From Sweltsa coloradensis (taxonomy: Eukaryota > Arthropoda > Insecta > Plecoptera > Chloroperlidae), in contig JAMZAV010000093.1 in assembly GCA_024449915.1 (NCBI GenBank), positions 62,001 to 126,000 of the forward strand: DNA of 64,000 bases, read 5' to 3'. The notes beneath the pieces were generated by a model. The model was not told the origin of the DNA. It made no database searches and saw nothing but the letters and a program-made list of their open reading frames with translations. This document shows positions 43,573 to 54,116 of this stretch, piece by piece. The position numbers were made by a program, and so were the translations under genes. Position 1 is the stretch's first letter. Each line of letters begins with the position of its first letter.

Positions 43573-46520
43573 ATAAGAGTCTCGTACAGCACAAGTACCA
43601 TTTTACATAGACAATCCTAAAAAATATATAAATAAGTAAAAATTAAAATAACAATTAATAAACCTACAAATTAACAAACAATCAAAAAAAAAATAATAAA
43701 CAATAAAGAAATATATCAAAATTATAAGTGCAACAAACATAAGAGTAAAAAAGTTTGAAAGAATAGAGGGGGAAATGCTAATGACCTTCAACTGCAGTCC
43801 AATCACGGATTGATTTTTGGAAAGTATTAAAATCAGAGAATATGTCGAACTTTGGTAAATTAGGTAAATTATTATAAAAGGAAGGTAAACGAAAGGTGAT
43901 TGATCTACGGGTATTAGAAAGTCTAGGTCTAGCTACATGGAAAAGTTGCGTAAGCCTAGTAAAGCGGGATGGAACATGAAGTGGAAACATGGAGACAAGA
44001 CTGGTGGACCGGAAAATGCCATTGATGATACGGTGCAAGAAGGACATGTCATAGCGTTTTTCTTCGAGTGGCTAGATCTGTCATGAAAAGTTCACTCATA
44101 ATTTGTTGACGAGACCCAGGCATTAAAGCTGGGACACGATGACGTACAATTGCACAGAAAAAATGAAAGTACTCTATCTAATTTTTGAATGTTGGTATCA
44201 GCTGATAATGCCCAAATTGGAGTACAGTACTCAATCACAGGTAAAACACAGCCCGTGAAATATGATTTTAGAGCAGTTGGGTCACGAATATCAGTAAACC
44301 TATATAATAAACCCAATAGGGGCATGGCTTTTGAAGTTATTTTGAAATGTGCTCAATGAAAGGAATTTTGAATCTATAATGACACCAAGATCTTTCATTT
44401 TAGTAACTCGCTGAATGACTTGCCCCGACAAATTATAATTACAAACTAATGGTAATTTCCGCAATGAAATTGTTAACACTGAGCACTTATCAGGATTAGG
44501 ACGGAGAAGCCAATCCAAACACCATTGAGAAAACGCTGTTAATGCATCTTGAAGAACGATTGCATCACATAATTTCGACACAATTTTAAAAATTTTACAA
44601 TCGTCAGCGTACAACAGAAAATCACAAGCAAACGGTTTAAGTCTGTCTACAAGATCGTCTACAAACAACACGAAAAGGAGAGGGCCCAATACACTGCCTT
44701 GAGGGACACCAGATAGCACTGGTAACCAAGAGGAAGATGAACCGGCAATAATTACACGTTGCTTTCGATCTGTAAGAAATTCTCAATGAGATTAAGGAAA
44801 TTACCACTCACACCAAAGCGCTCTTTGATCTTTTAAAGAAGGGTTTGTGGCTTACAGAATCAAATGCCTTTGCAATATCAATGTAGGCAACGTCCAGCTG
44901 GGATCGGTTTTCCAGGGCATTATGGCATGATGTTGGAGGACTGCAAGATTAGTGAGACATGAACAATTAGGGAGAAATCCGTGTTGTTCAGGCGAAAGAA
45001 GTGGAAGAGTGTGGGCCAAGAGACGATGATGGACAATTCTTTCACATATGGCAGACAGAATCGGAAGAATTGAAATTGGTCTGTAGCATTTCACAGATGT
45101 TTTGTCTCCTGCTTTAAACAATGGTATGACATTTGCCTGTTTCCAGGCAGATGGAAAATTACCTGTCATAAAAATCTTGTTTAATATGACAGCCAAGGTT
45201 GAGACAAAACAGAGGAACAATTTTTAAGAAATATAGCTCCAATACCATCTGGGCCAGTCGCACGACTAGATTGAAGATTATTTATAAGTTCTCTTACCTC
45301 AGAAGTGTGTAGTAGATATGTTTATAATACTGTGAGAGGAGAAATTATATACCGGTTTGTTAATGGGCACAGCTGGGTCAGAAGAAACAGTGAAATTGCC
45401 ATAGAAATATTGATTAAAAGTTTGGTACGATCTAATTTAGAAGCAAATACATTGTTAAATGACACTTCAGGGGGAATTCTTTCAGTATTGCGACGAGAAT
45501 TAATAAGAGTCCAAAACCTTTTAGGATTAGTTCTTGCATCATAGGTCATACGATCAATATAATCCTTATAGTCATTCCTGAGACGTTGTTTAGCAAGCCT
45601 CCGCAAATGCTCGAACATATGACGTGAATGTGGGCTAGGAAATTGCTTCCATTGTAGCCATGCCCTGTTTTTGTTCTTGAGCGCCGTTAGCGTTTCACGC
45701 TGATACCATGAAGGAAACCGCCGACTTTTGGGCTGCCTGTGTGGAACGTGGTCTTGAATAACATTTGAAGTCCACTCGTAAAACATATGAACTACATCAT
45801 CAACATCCGGCATATCTTCCAATTGGTTCCACGGAAGAAGTGCAAGAGCATGCCTTACATCCACCCACAGGTCCTATTCCACATCGGCACTTCTCTGAGG
45901 ATATCATTGGACCAAGGTCTTTTTAGGTTTAGATAGTGGCAGAAATGACAGTCCAAAGATAGGTGATCGGAAGAGATCAAATTTCTGCCAGGAGAGACTG
46001 TCATTTTATCGAGAGATGATAGAGCGAGGTCAAGAGTTTGAATGTTTCTTGTGTTAGCCATATTGTACTGATTTAGACCAAGACCATCAATAAAATGCTG
46101 GATAAACCACTGGTCACAACCATCAGTTTCATTACCAGTTTGTGGAGTGGACCACTTGATATGCAAATTGAAATCACCAACCAATATTATCGGCGCTCTA
46201 GGATGAGCCTTTAGTACGGATTCTAAACATTGCTCAAGATCAACGTGGTTACCACTAGGTGGTCTGTAGTAACAACCGATTAATATTTTATTATTTGGTA
46301 TGAGTAGCTCCACCCACACTATTTCACAGTTCGTCTCAAGGTCCTTTCTTCGTTTAGCAGGCCAAGATAAATTGTTCACTCCAATCATCACTCCACCACC
46401 ACGGGTAGCACGATCACGTCTGAAGAGCGTAACGACTTGCTGAGCGGGATTTCACAATTCGGTGTAGTGTCACTAAGCAGGTCTCGGAGAAAGCAACGAC
46501 GTCGAAAGATTCAAATTTGT
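43573..46520 (-). mobile_element. LINE-C: CR1/Jockey-like non-LTR retrotransposon pseudogene
   Basis: Minus-strand pieces in different frames give an endonuclease-RT protein. The endonuclease portion (about 45880-46480) shows FSETCL, GGGVMIGVN, YRPPS and VGDFNLH. A linker region with RRFPSWYQRETLTALKNKNR follows. RT (about 44300-45220) shows KQANVIPLFKAGD, YRPISILPI, QHGFLPN, GVPQGSVLGPLLF and YADD. The C-terminal region ends with RSITFRLPSFYNNLP. No RNase H follows RT, unlike LINE-B. At least five frameshifts and missing segments make it inactive, and the N-terminal start is lost. CR1-like versus Jockey-like cannot be settled by eye. Confidence 0.85.
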
Positions 46521-46550
46521 CGTTTTATTATTTTTCTAAGTTTAAAACAG

Positions 46551-46899
46551 AGTTTATTTGGATCAAAGGCGCGTCAGCCGTTAGGGCATAATGCGCTACT
46601 CTAATCTAGGGGATATTGGAAAGAAAGGAGGTCAGACAGAGAGGAAAAAGGAGGTTCTCACGTCGAAGTCGTCATCGTCTTTGTCATCGTTCGTGGTGTC
46701 ATGGTTGTCGTCGTCGGGGAGGTTGTCAAGGGAAGGGGGAGAGGTGTCCCCGACGACAACCGTTAGAGCTCTTCTCTAGTTTCAGGGAGAACTCTCCCAA
46801 TTGTTAGCTGATGTTTGCGAGATGGACTTTTTTCTTTCCTCGACTTTAACGATTAGTAGAGTCATGTTCTGGGCCAAATTCCCCGGGCCCTGTCGGGGG
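46551..46899 (-). mobile_element. SINE-A copy, divergent
   Basis: Full order but the CTGGTCAGAACCAG hairpin has been replaced by AGGTCAGACAGAGAGG. The central stem and 5' end are kept. Confidence 0.82.
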
Positions 46900-46912
46900 A
46901 CGAAAACCGGGT

Positions 46913-47031
46913 TTGGGTTTATTTTGATTAAGGGCGCGTCAACCGTTAGATCATAATGCGCCACTCTAGCCCAGGGGTTATGGGGGGGAATCATATTCTG
47001 GTCAGAACCAGCCACGGGTAGGGTGAGGAAA
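46913..47031 (-). mobile_element. SINE-A 3' fragment
   Basis: Core, then CTGGTCAGAACCAG hairpin and CCACGGGTAGGG. Confidence 0.78.
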
Positions 47032-47187
47032 GGTAGATTAATCTATCAATAAACGACGTGAGAAACTAAAGGATGCTTCAGCCGTGTAAGTAATATTGTA
47101 CTGCCAGTTATATATTTTAAGTTAATCCATTTAATTTGTTGTTTGATATTTTTCGAAGATATACAATTAAATTAAACCATAAAGATG

Positions 47188-47495
47188 GCTTTTGTTTATT
47201 TGGATAAAGGACGCGTCAACCGTTAGGTCATAATGCACCACTCTAACCTAGGGGGGTAGGCAAGGGATTGAGTCCTCTTAAACAGCCTTCGGACATCCCT
47301 TCACAATTTCCTGTCCGCACATACCTAGTTAACCTGAAGAGGGGCTAATTGCACCCTATAACAGGTTTCCCACGGTAAAAATTTTAAAAAAATTTAGGGG
47401 GTAGGGGGAGGGGCCCATGCTGGTCAGAACCAGCCACGGGTAAGGGGAGGATAGGGGGTTCTCACGTCGCGGTCGTCATTGTCTTCGTCATCGTT
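47188..47495 (-). mobile_element. SINE-A 3' part with a 128-bp insertion
   Basis: The SINE is cut in its G-run: 47188-47268 and 47397-47495. GGGGGTAGG appears on both sides of the insertion and may be a target duplication. Confidence 0.75.
47269..47396. other. Unidentified insertion inside SINE-A
   Basis: 128 bp starting CAAGGGATTGAGTCC and ending in an A-rich stretch. No relative elsewhere in the window. Confidence 0.5.
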
Positions 47496-47665
47496 ATGGC
47501 GGTGATAATACTTGCAAAAACATTTGATAAAGATTGAAATATTTTGCGGTGTGAATTAAATGTCGTTTAAATAGATTACTCTGAATGGTAAATTTTACGA
47601 GTTTGTCGCTGTTGTGTAATATAATATAAGTTCTTCATAAGATTGGGAGAGATTAAATCATGTCA

Positions 47666-47924
47666 AAACTCTAGTTGGAGTTCATTATACTCTTGGGCTT
47701 TTATAAATTTCTTTTGCAATAAGCTCGGGTCGGGTTAATACGAGTCAAATAGGTTGAGTCATACGACATATTAGCTGTTGAGTCAGTAGATTCAATTAAT
47801 TAACTCAATCATTTTCTATGGCACAGTCAGAGTAGATTTGTAAGGACACGTGCGATTTAGCTGCCTTCTCTGCCGCCAACCGAAACTTCTGGTCCAATGC
47901 AGTATAGGCCGAAAGTTTTGATTT
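47666..47924. other. Unassigned spacer
   Basis: No recognisable feature. Confidence 0.35.
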
Positions 47925-48190
47925 GGTTTTGGTTTATGGGCGCGTCTACCGTAAGGTCATATGGCGCTTCTTTAGCAAGGGGTGTGAGAAGGAAACATCA
48001 ATGCTGGACAGATTTTGCCCAAGGCCAATCGTAAGGTCATATGTGCAACCAACCAAGGGGATACGGGTGCTGGCCAGATCCAGCCACAGGCAAGGGGAGA
48101 AGAAGGCGGATTCTCATGTCGCCTGTCAAAACTCGATCCTCGTGTCGGGGAGTACGCATATTATATAGGCTACTAGCCGATGACTCATAC
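47925..48190 (-). mobile_element. SINE-A variant
   Basis: Shares GGTTTATGGGCGCG, GTAAGGTCATATGGCGC and the CCAGCCACAGG segment, with CTGGCCAGATCCAG as hairpin. The GTC tract is reduced to TCTCATGTCGCC. It resembles the inverted fragment at 55481-55572, so both may belong to one subfamily. Confidence 0.65.
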
Positions 48191-48301
48191 GATTACAGGA
48201 ACAGAAAAGCAGGACGACTTGAGAAACTAGGGCTCTTCAACCGGCTAGGTTATATGTCGCCGTCTGTGATATTGTTAGATTCCATTCAGATGTATAATGC
48301 A

Positions 48302-48446
48302 ACTACAATTCAGAGATTAAAAATGTACCCGTCCTGATGGTCTAGTGGTTAAGACGTCCACCTGGAATGTGGGAGATCCGTGGTTCGATTCCCGGTTGGG
48401 GCGGACTTTTTTTTTTTTTTTTCTTTTTTAATTTCTGAATTGTAGT
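48302..48446. repeat. Inverted-repeat unit enclosing a tRNA-like sequence
   Basis: Arms 48302-48323 and 48425-48446 pair along 22 nt with one or two mismatches (ACTACAATTCAGA against TCTGAATTGTAGT). They bracket the tRNA-like sequence and a T-run, and are followed by a long A-rich stretch (48450-48480). Confidence 0.75.
48329..48405 (+). tRNA. tRNA-like sequence, probably a pseudogene (anticodon GGA)
   Basis: An acceptor stem CCGTCCT/GGGGCGG forms with two or three G-T pairs. A-box TGGTCTAGTGG and B-box GGTTCGATTCC are intact. A five-pair anticodon stem, TCCAC/GTGGG, encloses the loop CTGGAAT, giving GGA (Ser). The T-stem has two mismatches and the long variable arm expected of tRNA-Ser is absent. 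A T-run that could terminate pol III follows at once. Best read as a tRNA-derived pseudogene or SINE head. Confidence 0.6.
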
Positions 48447-48523
48447 AAATAAAAAAAAAAAAACAAAAAAAAAAAAAAAAATGAAATGAGTTTATTGTGT
48501 GTTTGATGATTACATTGTTTAGT

Positions 48524-48562
48524 CATGCTCGTGGCCAATTTCTACCCCGTGCCTGGACGGGG
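48524..48562 (-). mobile_element. SINE-A 5'-end fragment
   Basis: CATGCTCGTGGCCAATTTC through GGACGGGG; only the 5' hairpin region. Confidence 0.68.
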
Positions 48563-48590
48563 TCCATGCAGGTATCCAGCAAAACTATAC

Positions 48591-49271
48591 GTCTACGATA
48601 TAGTCTCTAAGGCTCAACAACATGGGCGCTCCCACAATCGATACCACGACGTCAATATTATGGAACTACACCAAATTGTTCGCATCATGTCCAGTGTTGA
48701 CCTCGTTCCACGCACAACCATGAAACAAATCAATATGCCCCCTTTTCGTAATTTAAAGCCGAGTTCATTGTCAGAAAAAACGGTTTTCTGGCTTCTTTTG
48801 AGTAACGATTCTTTCGAGCCTTTATTGCACGTAGCTGCTGCTTTATCATACATTCTTTATCTAGTTGATAGCAGCAAAGTGCACCTGATATACATACATG
48901 AAGTATGTGTAAGCATCGCATCATTCTAAATATACCTGTAATATAAAGTCAATATTTTTCGTGGCGTTCTGATAACCCTTATTTACTCAGCTCTTATATA
49001 TGTGACAGATAGCTTTAATGTAGTGAATGATACATCAGTGATGACACATTTATTTCTATTAATTTATTTACTGTGGTTGTGGTAAAAATAATAAACAATC
49101 ATAATATTATTATTATCATTATATACATCTATTTTCAATTTATCAAATTTTCAATTTTCAAAACACATCTATTTAGAAATGCATTATTGTTTGTTTTTTT
49201 TATCATGGTAGACCTACTTTGCAAGGAAAACAAAGTTGAATCAATGTATCAATGCATACTTGAGTCCGAAT
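48591..49271. other. Unassigned DNA
   Basis: A 134-residue plus-strand open frame ends at 48929, but its start overlaps repeat sequence, the antisense strand is also open, and I recognise no family. Confidence 0.4.
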
Positions 49272-49722
49272 GACGACGACGTGAGAAACTAGGGCGCTTC
49301 AATCGGTAAGGTCATATTGCGCCGCATGTGATATTGATGGTGTGTTTCATGATTAGATTGTTTTCTAAGTGTACTATATTTATATAAGAAAATAAAATGA
49401 TGATGATAATATTGTATTTATGATATTGTTTGCAATTTTATACCACATCCCAATAAGATGCTTGTTGCAAATTCAACAATCGTTTCTTGTATCCACTCTT
49501 GACATCTGGAACGGGAACTATGGATTGAATCAACGTCGCGAGGCTGGGAAGCTTCCTTAAAGCGGCCTGATCAGCGTTTTCATTTTCTTCTATGCCCACG
49601 TGTCCAGGTATCCTGCAAAACTCTACAATAGAACCCTGAAAGTTTAGTTATTTCTAAATAGAATTGCATGTTTTGTACCAAATGATGTCTTGAATACATG
49701 AGTTTTATGGCTGTAAGTGAGC
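49272..49722 (-). mobile_element. LINE-B, internally deleted
   Basis: 3' UTR at 49272-49425 joined to coding sequence at 49430-49722 (TGTTGCAAATTCAACAATCG to the LSSLQAIE region). The segment holding the C-terminal Cys/His motif and most of the 3' UTR is missing. Confidence 0.82.
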
Positions 49723-49772
49723 GTATACGTCAACTGTAAAGTCATAATGCGCCCATCTAGCCTAAGGGATGG
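49723..49772 (-). mobile_element. SINE-A core fragment
   Basis: GTCAACTGTAAAGTCATAAT and ATCTAGCCTAAGGG only. Confidence 0.55.
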
Positions 49773-49792
49773 CGACTGATGAGTTTTAAAAA

Positions 49793-49868
49793 ATGGATTA
49801 AGGACGCGTCAACCGTTAGGTCATATAATGCACAACTCTAGTCTAGGGAATATGGGAGGACGGGCTTC
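49793..49868 (-). mobile_element. SINE-A 3' fragment
   Basis: GGATTAAGGACGCG core and the start of the G-rich part. Confidence 0.7.
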
Positions 49869-49883
49869 ACATACGACCTACAG

Positions 49884-50021
49884 GACGACGACGTGAAAAA
49901 CTAGGGCGTTTTCAACCGGTTATGTCATATTGCGCCGCCTGTGATATTGAATGTTATTGAAATGAGTTTATGGTGTGTTTTGATGATTAGCCAATATTAT
50001 TTCCTAAGTTTATAAAAAAAA
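49884..50021 (-). mobile_element. LINE-B 3' end fragment
   Basis: Terminus with GACGTGAAAAACTAG variant; ends at TTTCCTAAGTTTATAA. Confidence 0.8.
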
Positions 50022-50022
50022 T

Positions 50023-50184
50023 TGTTTATTTGGATTAAGGTCGCGTCACACCGTTAGGTCATAACTCATAATGCACCACTCTAGCCTAGGGAATATGGGG
50101 AGGAGAGAACCATGCTGGTCAGAACCTGCCACGGGTAAGAGGAGAAAAGGGCAGGTTCTCACGTCGCGGTCGTCATTGTCTTTG
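50023..50184 (-). mobile_element. SINE-A, 5'-truncated (first of three)
   Basis: 3' core to CATTGTCTTTG, with a duplicated CATAACTCATAATGC. Confidence 0.82.
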
Positions 50185-50560
50185 TTTTTTTTTGGTTTAT
50201 TTGGATTAAGGACGCGTCAACCGTTAGGTCATAATGCACCACTCTAACCTAGAGGGGGGGGAGGGGCCCATGCTGGTCAGAACCAGCCACGGGTAAGGGG
50301 AGAAAAGGGGGTTCTCACGTCGTGGTCGTCATTGTCTTTGTCATCGTTCTTGGTGTCGCTGTCGTCATCGTCGTCGAGGGTCGTCAAGGGAAGGGGCAAG
50401 GTCCCCGACGACGATTGCCAGAGCTCGCTTCTAGATTCGTTGAGTAATATACTACCCTTCTTACTAGCTTATGTTTGCGACGTGGACTTTTTCTCTTGAA
50501 TCGCTTTTACGATTAGCAGAGCCATGCTCTGGCCAATTCTAACCCTGGGCCCAGCCGCCC
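50185..50560 (-). mobile_element. SINE-A copy, full length (second of three)
   Basis: Complete, T-run of about nine. The 5' end reads GGGCCCAGCCGCCCG rather than CAGACGGGGG. Confidence 0.87.
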
Positions 50561-50561
50561 G

Positions 50562-50946
50562 TTTTTTTGTTTATTTGGATTAAGGACGCGTCAACCGTTA
50601 GGTCATAATGCACCATTCTAACCTGGTGGGGGGGGGGGGGGAGAAGGAGGGCCCATGCTGATCAGAACCAGCCACAGGTAAGGGGAGGGTTCTCGCGTCG
50701 CTGTCGTCATCGTCTTTGTCATCGTCCGTTTTGTCATCGTCATTGTCATCGTCGTCGGAGAGGTCGTCAAGGGATGCGGGAGCTGTCCTCGACGACGACA
50801 GCCAGGGCTCGCCTCTTGTTTCGGGAATAATATACTCCCCTATTACTCTGATGTTTGCGAGTGAACTTTATTCCGAATCGCCTTTTACGATTGGCAGAGC
50901 CATGCTCTGGGCCTACTCTACCCCGGGCCCAGCCACCCAGTCGGGT
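50562..50946 (-). mobile_element. SINE-A copy, full length (third of three)
   Basis: Complete, with long G-run. The 5' end is GGGCCCAGCCACCCAGTCGGG. It lies less than 200 bp upstream of the host exon. Confidence 0.86.
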
Positions 50947-51101
50947 TGTTTGCGGTCCGGGCTTTCAGAATGAATTGAACATCAATTGATTGCATTTCAT
51001 CTGGTTATACTGTTAAGTGTGTTAAAAAGATAAACAACAACCTCCATTTATTGTGAAAATCACTTATTAATTAGGATCATCTTGTCTAAATATTTGTTTG
51101 T

Positions 51102-51111
51102 ATCTTTCCAG
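51102..51111 (+). promoter_or_regulatory. Splice acceptor of the host-gene exon
   Basis: A pyrimidine-rich stretch (TTTGTTTGTATCTTTCCAG) ends in CAG directly before coding-like sequence. The boundary follows 51111 or 51114, depending on the true reading phase. Confidence 0.7.
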
Positions 51112-53015
51112 CTGGAGTGGGAGGTGAGCTCACTGCGCCAGGAGCTGGATGGTACTCGTGCCGCCCTCCGCCTCCAGCTGCGCGATGTCGCCATCTTGTC
51201 GCCGCCTTCAGCACGCAGCTGCAGCGCCAGGAGTCTGCGGCGCGGCGAGAACGAGAACTACGCGATGAGCAGCTGAGTCGCCTGCTGCGCGCCCTGCTCG
51301 TGCTTGACGCCGGTCTGCGCAGGGAGCAGAGAAACATCCGCGAGCAGCTGCACTCCAAGGACGCCATGATCCACGCGCAGCAGCTTGAGATCGCCATGCT
51401 GCGGGGAGATCATGACGTCACGCTTCACGTGCTGCCGCTCAAGTCAAACGGGGAGGTCGCCTCAAGGACATTACACCAGTGGGGGGGTGGAAACGAGTCA
51501 GTGAACAGTGAAACGAACGGAGATGTTAATAATAGTCACTTACAAACCTCTAAAACAACCGCTTTCGCTCGGTTTAGGAAGCATAGTCAAAAGTCAATAA
51601 GCCAACATAACAAACTCAAATCTAAATCGACAAACGTCGTCGACGAGCACCCGATTCTTCACCGTGTGGAAACCCGAGGGCTTGAGAAGTTACAGAAGAT
51701 GGCGAGCGATTTGAAGGATGAGATGGTCGGGATCAGCAATGATGACGGTTACCACGATCCAGACGAGGAGTTACCGAACAGGAATCTGTACGAGGATTAC
51801 CAACACAATCCCGTTCTAGAATGCGTCAACCAAATCCTACTAAGCGACCTGGAAGAGTCAGAGGAAAAGGAAGTTGGTGCGGATAAGCAGTGCTATCTTC
51901 ACGCTGCTGCGAGCGAACCGGAAGCGAGGCACGTTGAATTTGACGCGCGGAATAAGATAGACAGGGTCGATGATAAGGAAGAGTCAAAGCTTCGAAACGA
52001 AAACACCAGGAAGTGGCAAACTAAGGATAAGACGCCGTCTCCACCAGCCAAAGAACACCTAGAGGAAAAGGCCTGCCTTATGATGTCATCACAGAGGCTG
52101 ACATTAGTCAGAAACGTCGATTATGAGGAAGTCGACAAAAAGGAAAACGGGGAGGTCGACAAGAACGATGTTTCTCAGAAACGTGGAATTCCTCCAGCAC
52201 TTCCACCAAAACCATCCCAACTCCAGCTGGGAAACAGAATGAAGAAACCGTCGATAATACCACCAAAAACCTGCAATCCACAACAAGGCATCGAGAAATG
52301 CGACAAACCACATCAAAGAAAGATTCTCAGTAACGGAAGTTTGAAATATCCACTAAATCTTGATCATTCCCTACAAGAGAATCGACACAATAACCACAAC
52401 ACAAATTGTAATGGCCAAACATTTGAAGATAAGATAGACAATATGAATATCACCATACTTCATCATAATACACCTAGAGGCATAGCCGTTATGAACGGTC
52501 ATGGTGGAAAAGATCATAAGGTTCGTTCTGATGAGAAAATGAACGGTAAGATTCGTGTTGGGTCATCGGTGTCGTCACTTATTACCGGGGCTGCCGGGGA
52601 CAGTATAGTCAGTGAGCTGTCCAAGGGCAGTGTACCCAAGGTGTCGAATATCGTGAGAAGGTTCGAGGATCTGGGTACGTGCATCGAGGAGGACGAGGAG
52701 GAAGATGAGAAGGGGAACGACACACTCCGGGAGAACTTCGAGGAGTTTAAGCTGGAGGATGTGGACATGGACGCGGTGGGTAGACCCGAGGGAGACGGGG
52801 CCGAGACCAAGATCAACGGGGGAACCTACGAACACTTTCTCGAGTCGACTGGACTAAGTCAGAAGTCGATCATGACTCCAAGTCGCATGCTCAGCAACCA
52901 TAGGAGTGTCCTCAAACCGAAAGACATCAAACATAGAAGTCGGTTACTAAAGGCAGCTGCAATCACGAACCATGGGGGGTCGATAGTCAAATACTGGACA
53001 GAACCATTCTTATAG
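51112..53015 (+). CDS. Terminal coding exon of an unidentified host protein (coiled coil, SH3-binding motif)
   Basis: A ~1.9-kb open exon on the plus strand, much richer in GC and CpG at its start than its surroundings. It encodes an N-terminal coiled-coil-like, Arg/Glu/Leu-rich region (ELRDEQLSRLLRALLVLDAG and REQLHSKDAMIHAQQLEIAM), then a long polar, probably disordered region. A class of SH3-binding motif, PPALPPKPS, lies around residue 357 of this frame. An acidic run (EEDEEEDE) lies near residue 525, and the protein ends SIVKYWTEPFL with a TAG stop at 53013-53015. The first ~90 bases also read well in another phase (LEWEVSSLRQELDGTRAALR), so the true frame near the acceptor is uncertain. 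Upstream exons are outside the window or not recognised. I do not recognise the family. A cytoskeletal or signalling scaffold would fit the composition, but that is a guess. Confidence 0.82.
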
Positions 53016-53480
53016 TCTTCAGAAGGGAGTTTTGTTCGTCTTCTTTTGACAAACGAATCATTTTCAACTCATTATGAATCGAGTTACCTTTGCTTGTAGT
53101 TACTCAGTTGTCAGTCTGTGGACTTTCTTTTCTTCTGTCAACGAGTCAGCTTAGAGTATTTGAATATGGCATTTGCAATATTTGAGTTGTGTTTCAGTAT
53201 AATCATAGGAGTGTAAGTTTGAAATTATAATAAGTATTGATAAGTTTTAAAGTGCATGTTAAAAACAAGTACTATTATCAATTAAAAATACAAGATGTAA
53301 TATAATGCTGACTGATTAAAAGTATGTATCGTACTCTTTCTTTCATTGGATGTGACAACAAAGTTTATATATGTGGTTTACATCATGAGCCTGATATAAA
53401 AAATAACATACCTTAAAAAGGGAAATTTGTGTTTGTTGTTTTCAGGGTCGTAATAAAGAAACGAATGCAATTTTAATTTA
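53016..53480 (+). other. 3' UTR of the host gene
   Basis: AT-rich, free of SINE-A and LINE-B. AATAAA at about 53451-53456 in GTCGTAATAAAGAAACG is a candidate poly(A) signal. The next SINE-A starts about 70 bp further on. Confidence 0.6.
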
Positions 53481-53544
53481 ATTCTTTTATTTAATATTTC
53501 ATTGCAATCTAGTTGAAGTTGCCAACTAAATTTTGTGATAACTC

Positions 53545-53924
53545 TTTTTTGGTTTATTTGGATTGAGGACGCGTCAACCGTTAGGTCTTAATGCACCACT
53601 CTACCCTAAGGGGGGTGGGGAGGAGGGGCCCATGCTGGTCAGAACCAGCCACGGGTAAGGGGAGGAAAGGGGGTTTTTCACGTCGCGGTCGTCATCGTCT
53701 TTGTCATCGTTCGTTGTGTCATTGTCATCGTCGCCGGGGGGTCGTCAAGGGAAGGGAGTAAGGTCCCCGACGACGATTGCCAGAGCCCGCCTCTAGTTTC
53801 GGGGAGTAAAATACTACCCTTTTAACTAGCTGAAGTTTGCGAGGTGGACTTTTTCTCTTGAATCGCCTTTTACGATTAGCAGAGCCATGCTCTGGGCCAA
53901 TTCTACGCCGGGCCCAGACGGGGG
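53545..53924 (-). mobile_element. SINE-A copy, full length, with target duplication
   Basis: Flanked by TTGTGATAACTC (53533-53544) and TTGTGATCACTC (53925-53936), a 12-bp duplication with one mismatch. Lies just downstream of the host gene and antisense to it. Confidence 0.9.
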
Positions 53925-54116
53925 TTGTGATCACTCCTGAACCTGCCTGGCACGTAATTACCAAATAAGATATACACGATTTACGAGACAATTATACTTC
54001 AAATAAAGAAGTGACGCAACCATATTTAATTTAACCAAATCGTATGTACGTACGTATACGTAAATCGTACATTTCTATCCGTAATCTTAGAATGACCAAA
54101 CTGACATCAACGGAAG

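Larger units (their letters stand above)
43464..46552 (-). mobile_element. LINE-B 3' fragment, split by LINE-C
   Basis: Terminus and core at 43464-43539, resuming at 46521-46552 with TTATTTTTCTAAGTTTAAAA. The whole LINE-C lies between. Confidence 0.68.
47051..47665 (-). mobile_element. LINE-B 3' UTR, split by a SINE-A
   Basis: 47051-47186 terminus and proximal part; 47496-47665 distal part with GTTTGTCGCTGTTG and TTCTTCATAAGATTGGGAG. Confidence 0.72.
48212..48590 (-). mobile_element. LINE-B 3' fragment, split by a tRNA-like insertion
   Basis: 48212-48280 and 48481-48523 are 3' UTR. 48563-48590 (GCAGGTATCCAGCAAAACTA) is the RNase H coding region, so this copy is also internally deleted. Confidence 0.68.

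Noticed and set aside
48525..48929. 134-residue plus-strand protein gene
   Set aside because: Begins in SINE-A and LINE-B fragments, the antisense is also open, and no signature is seen.
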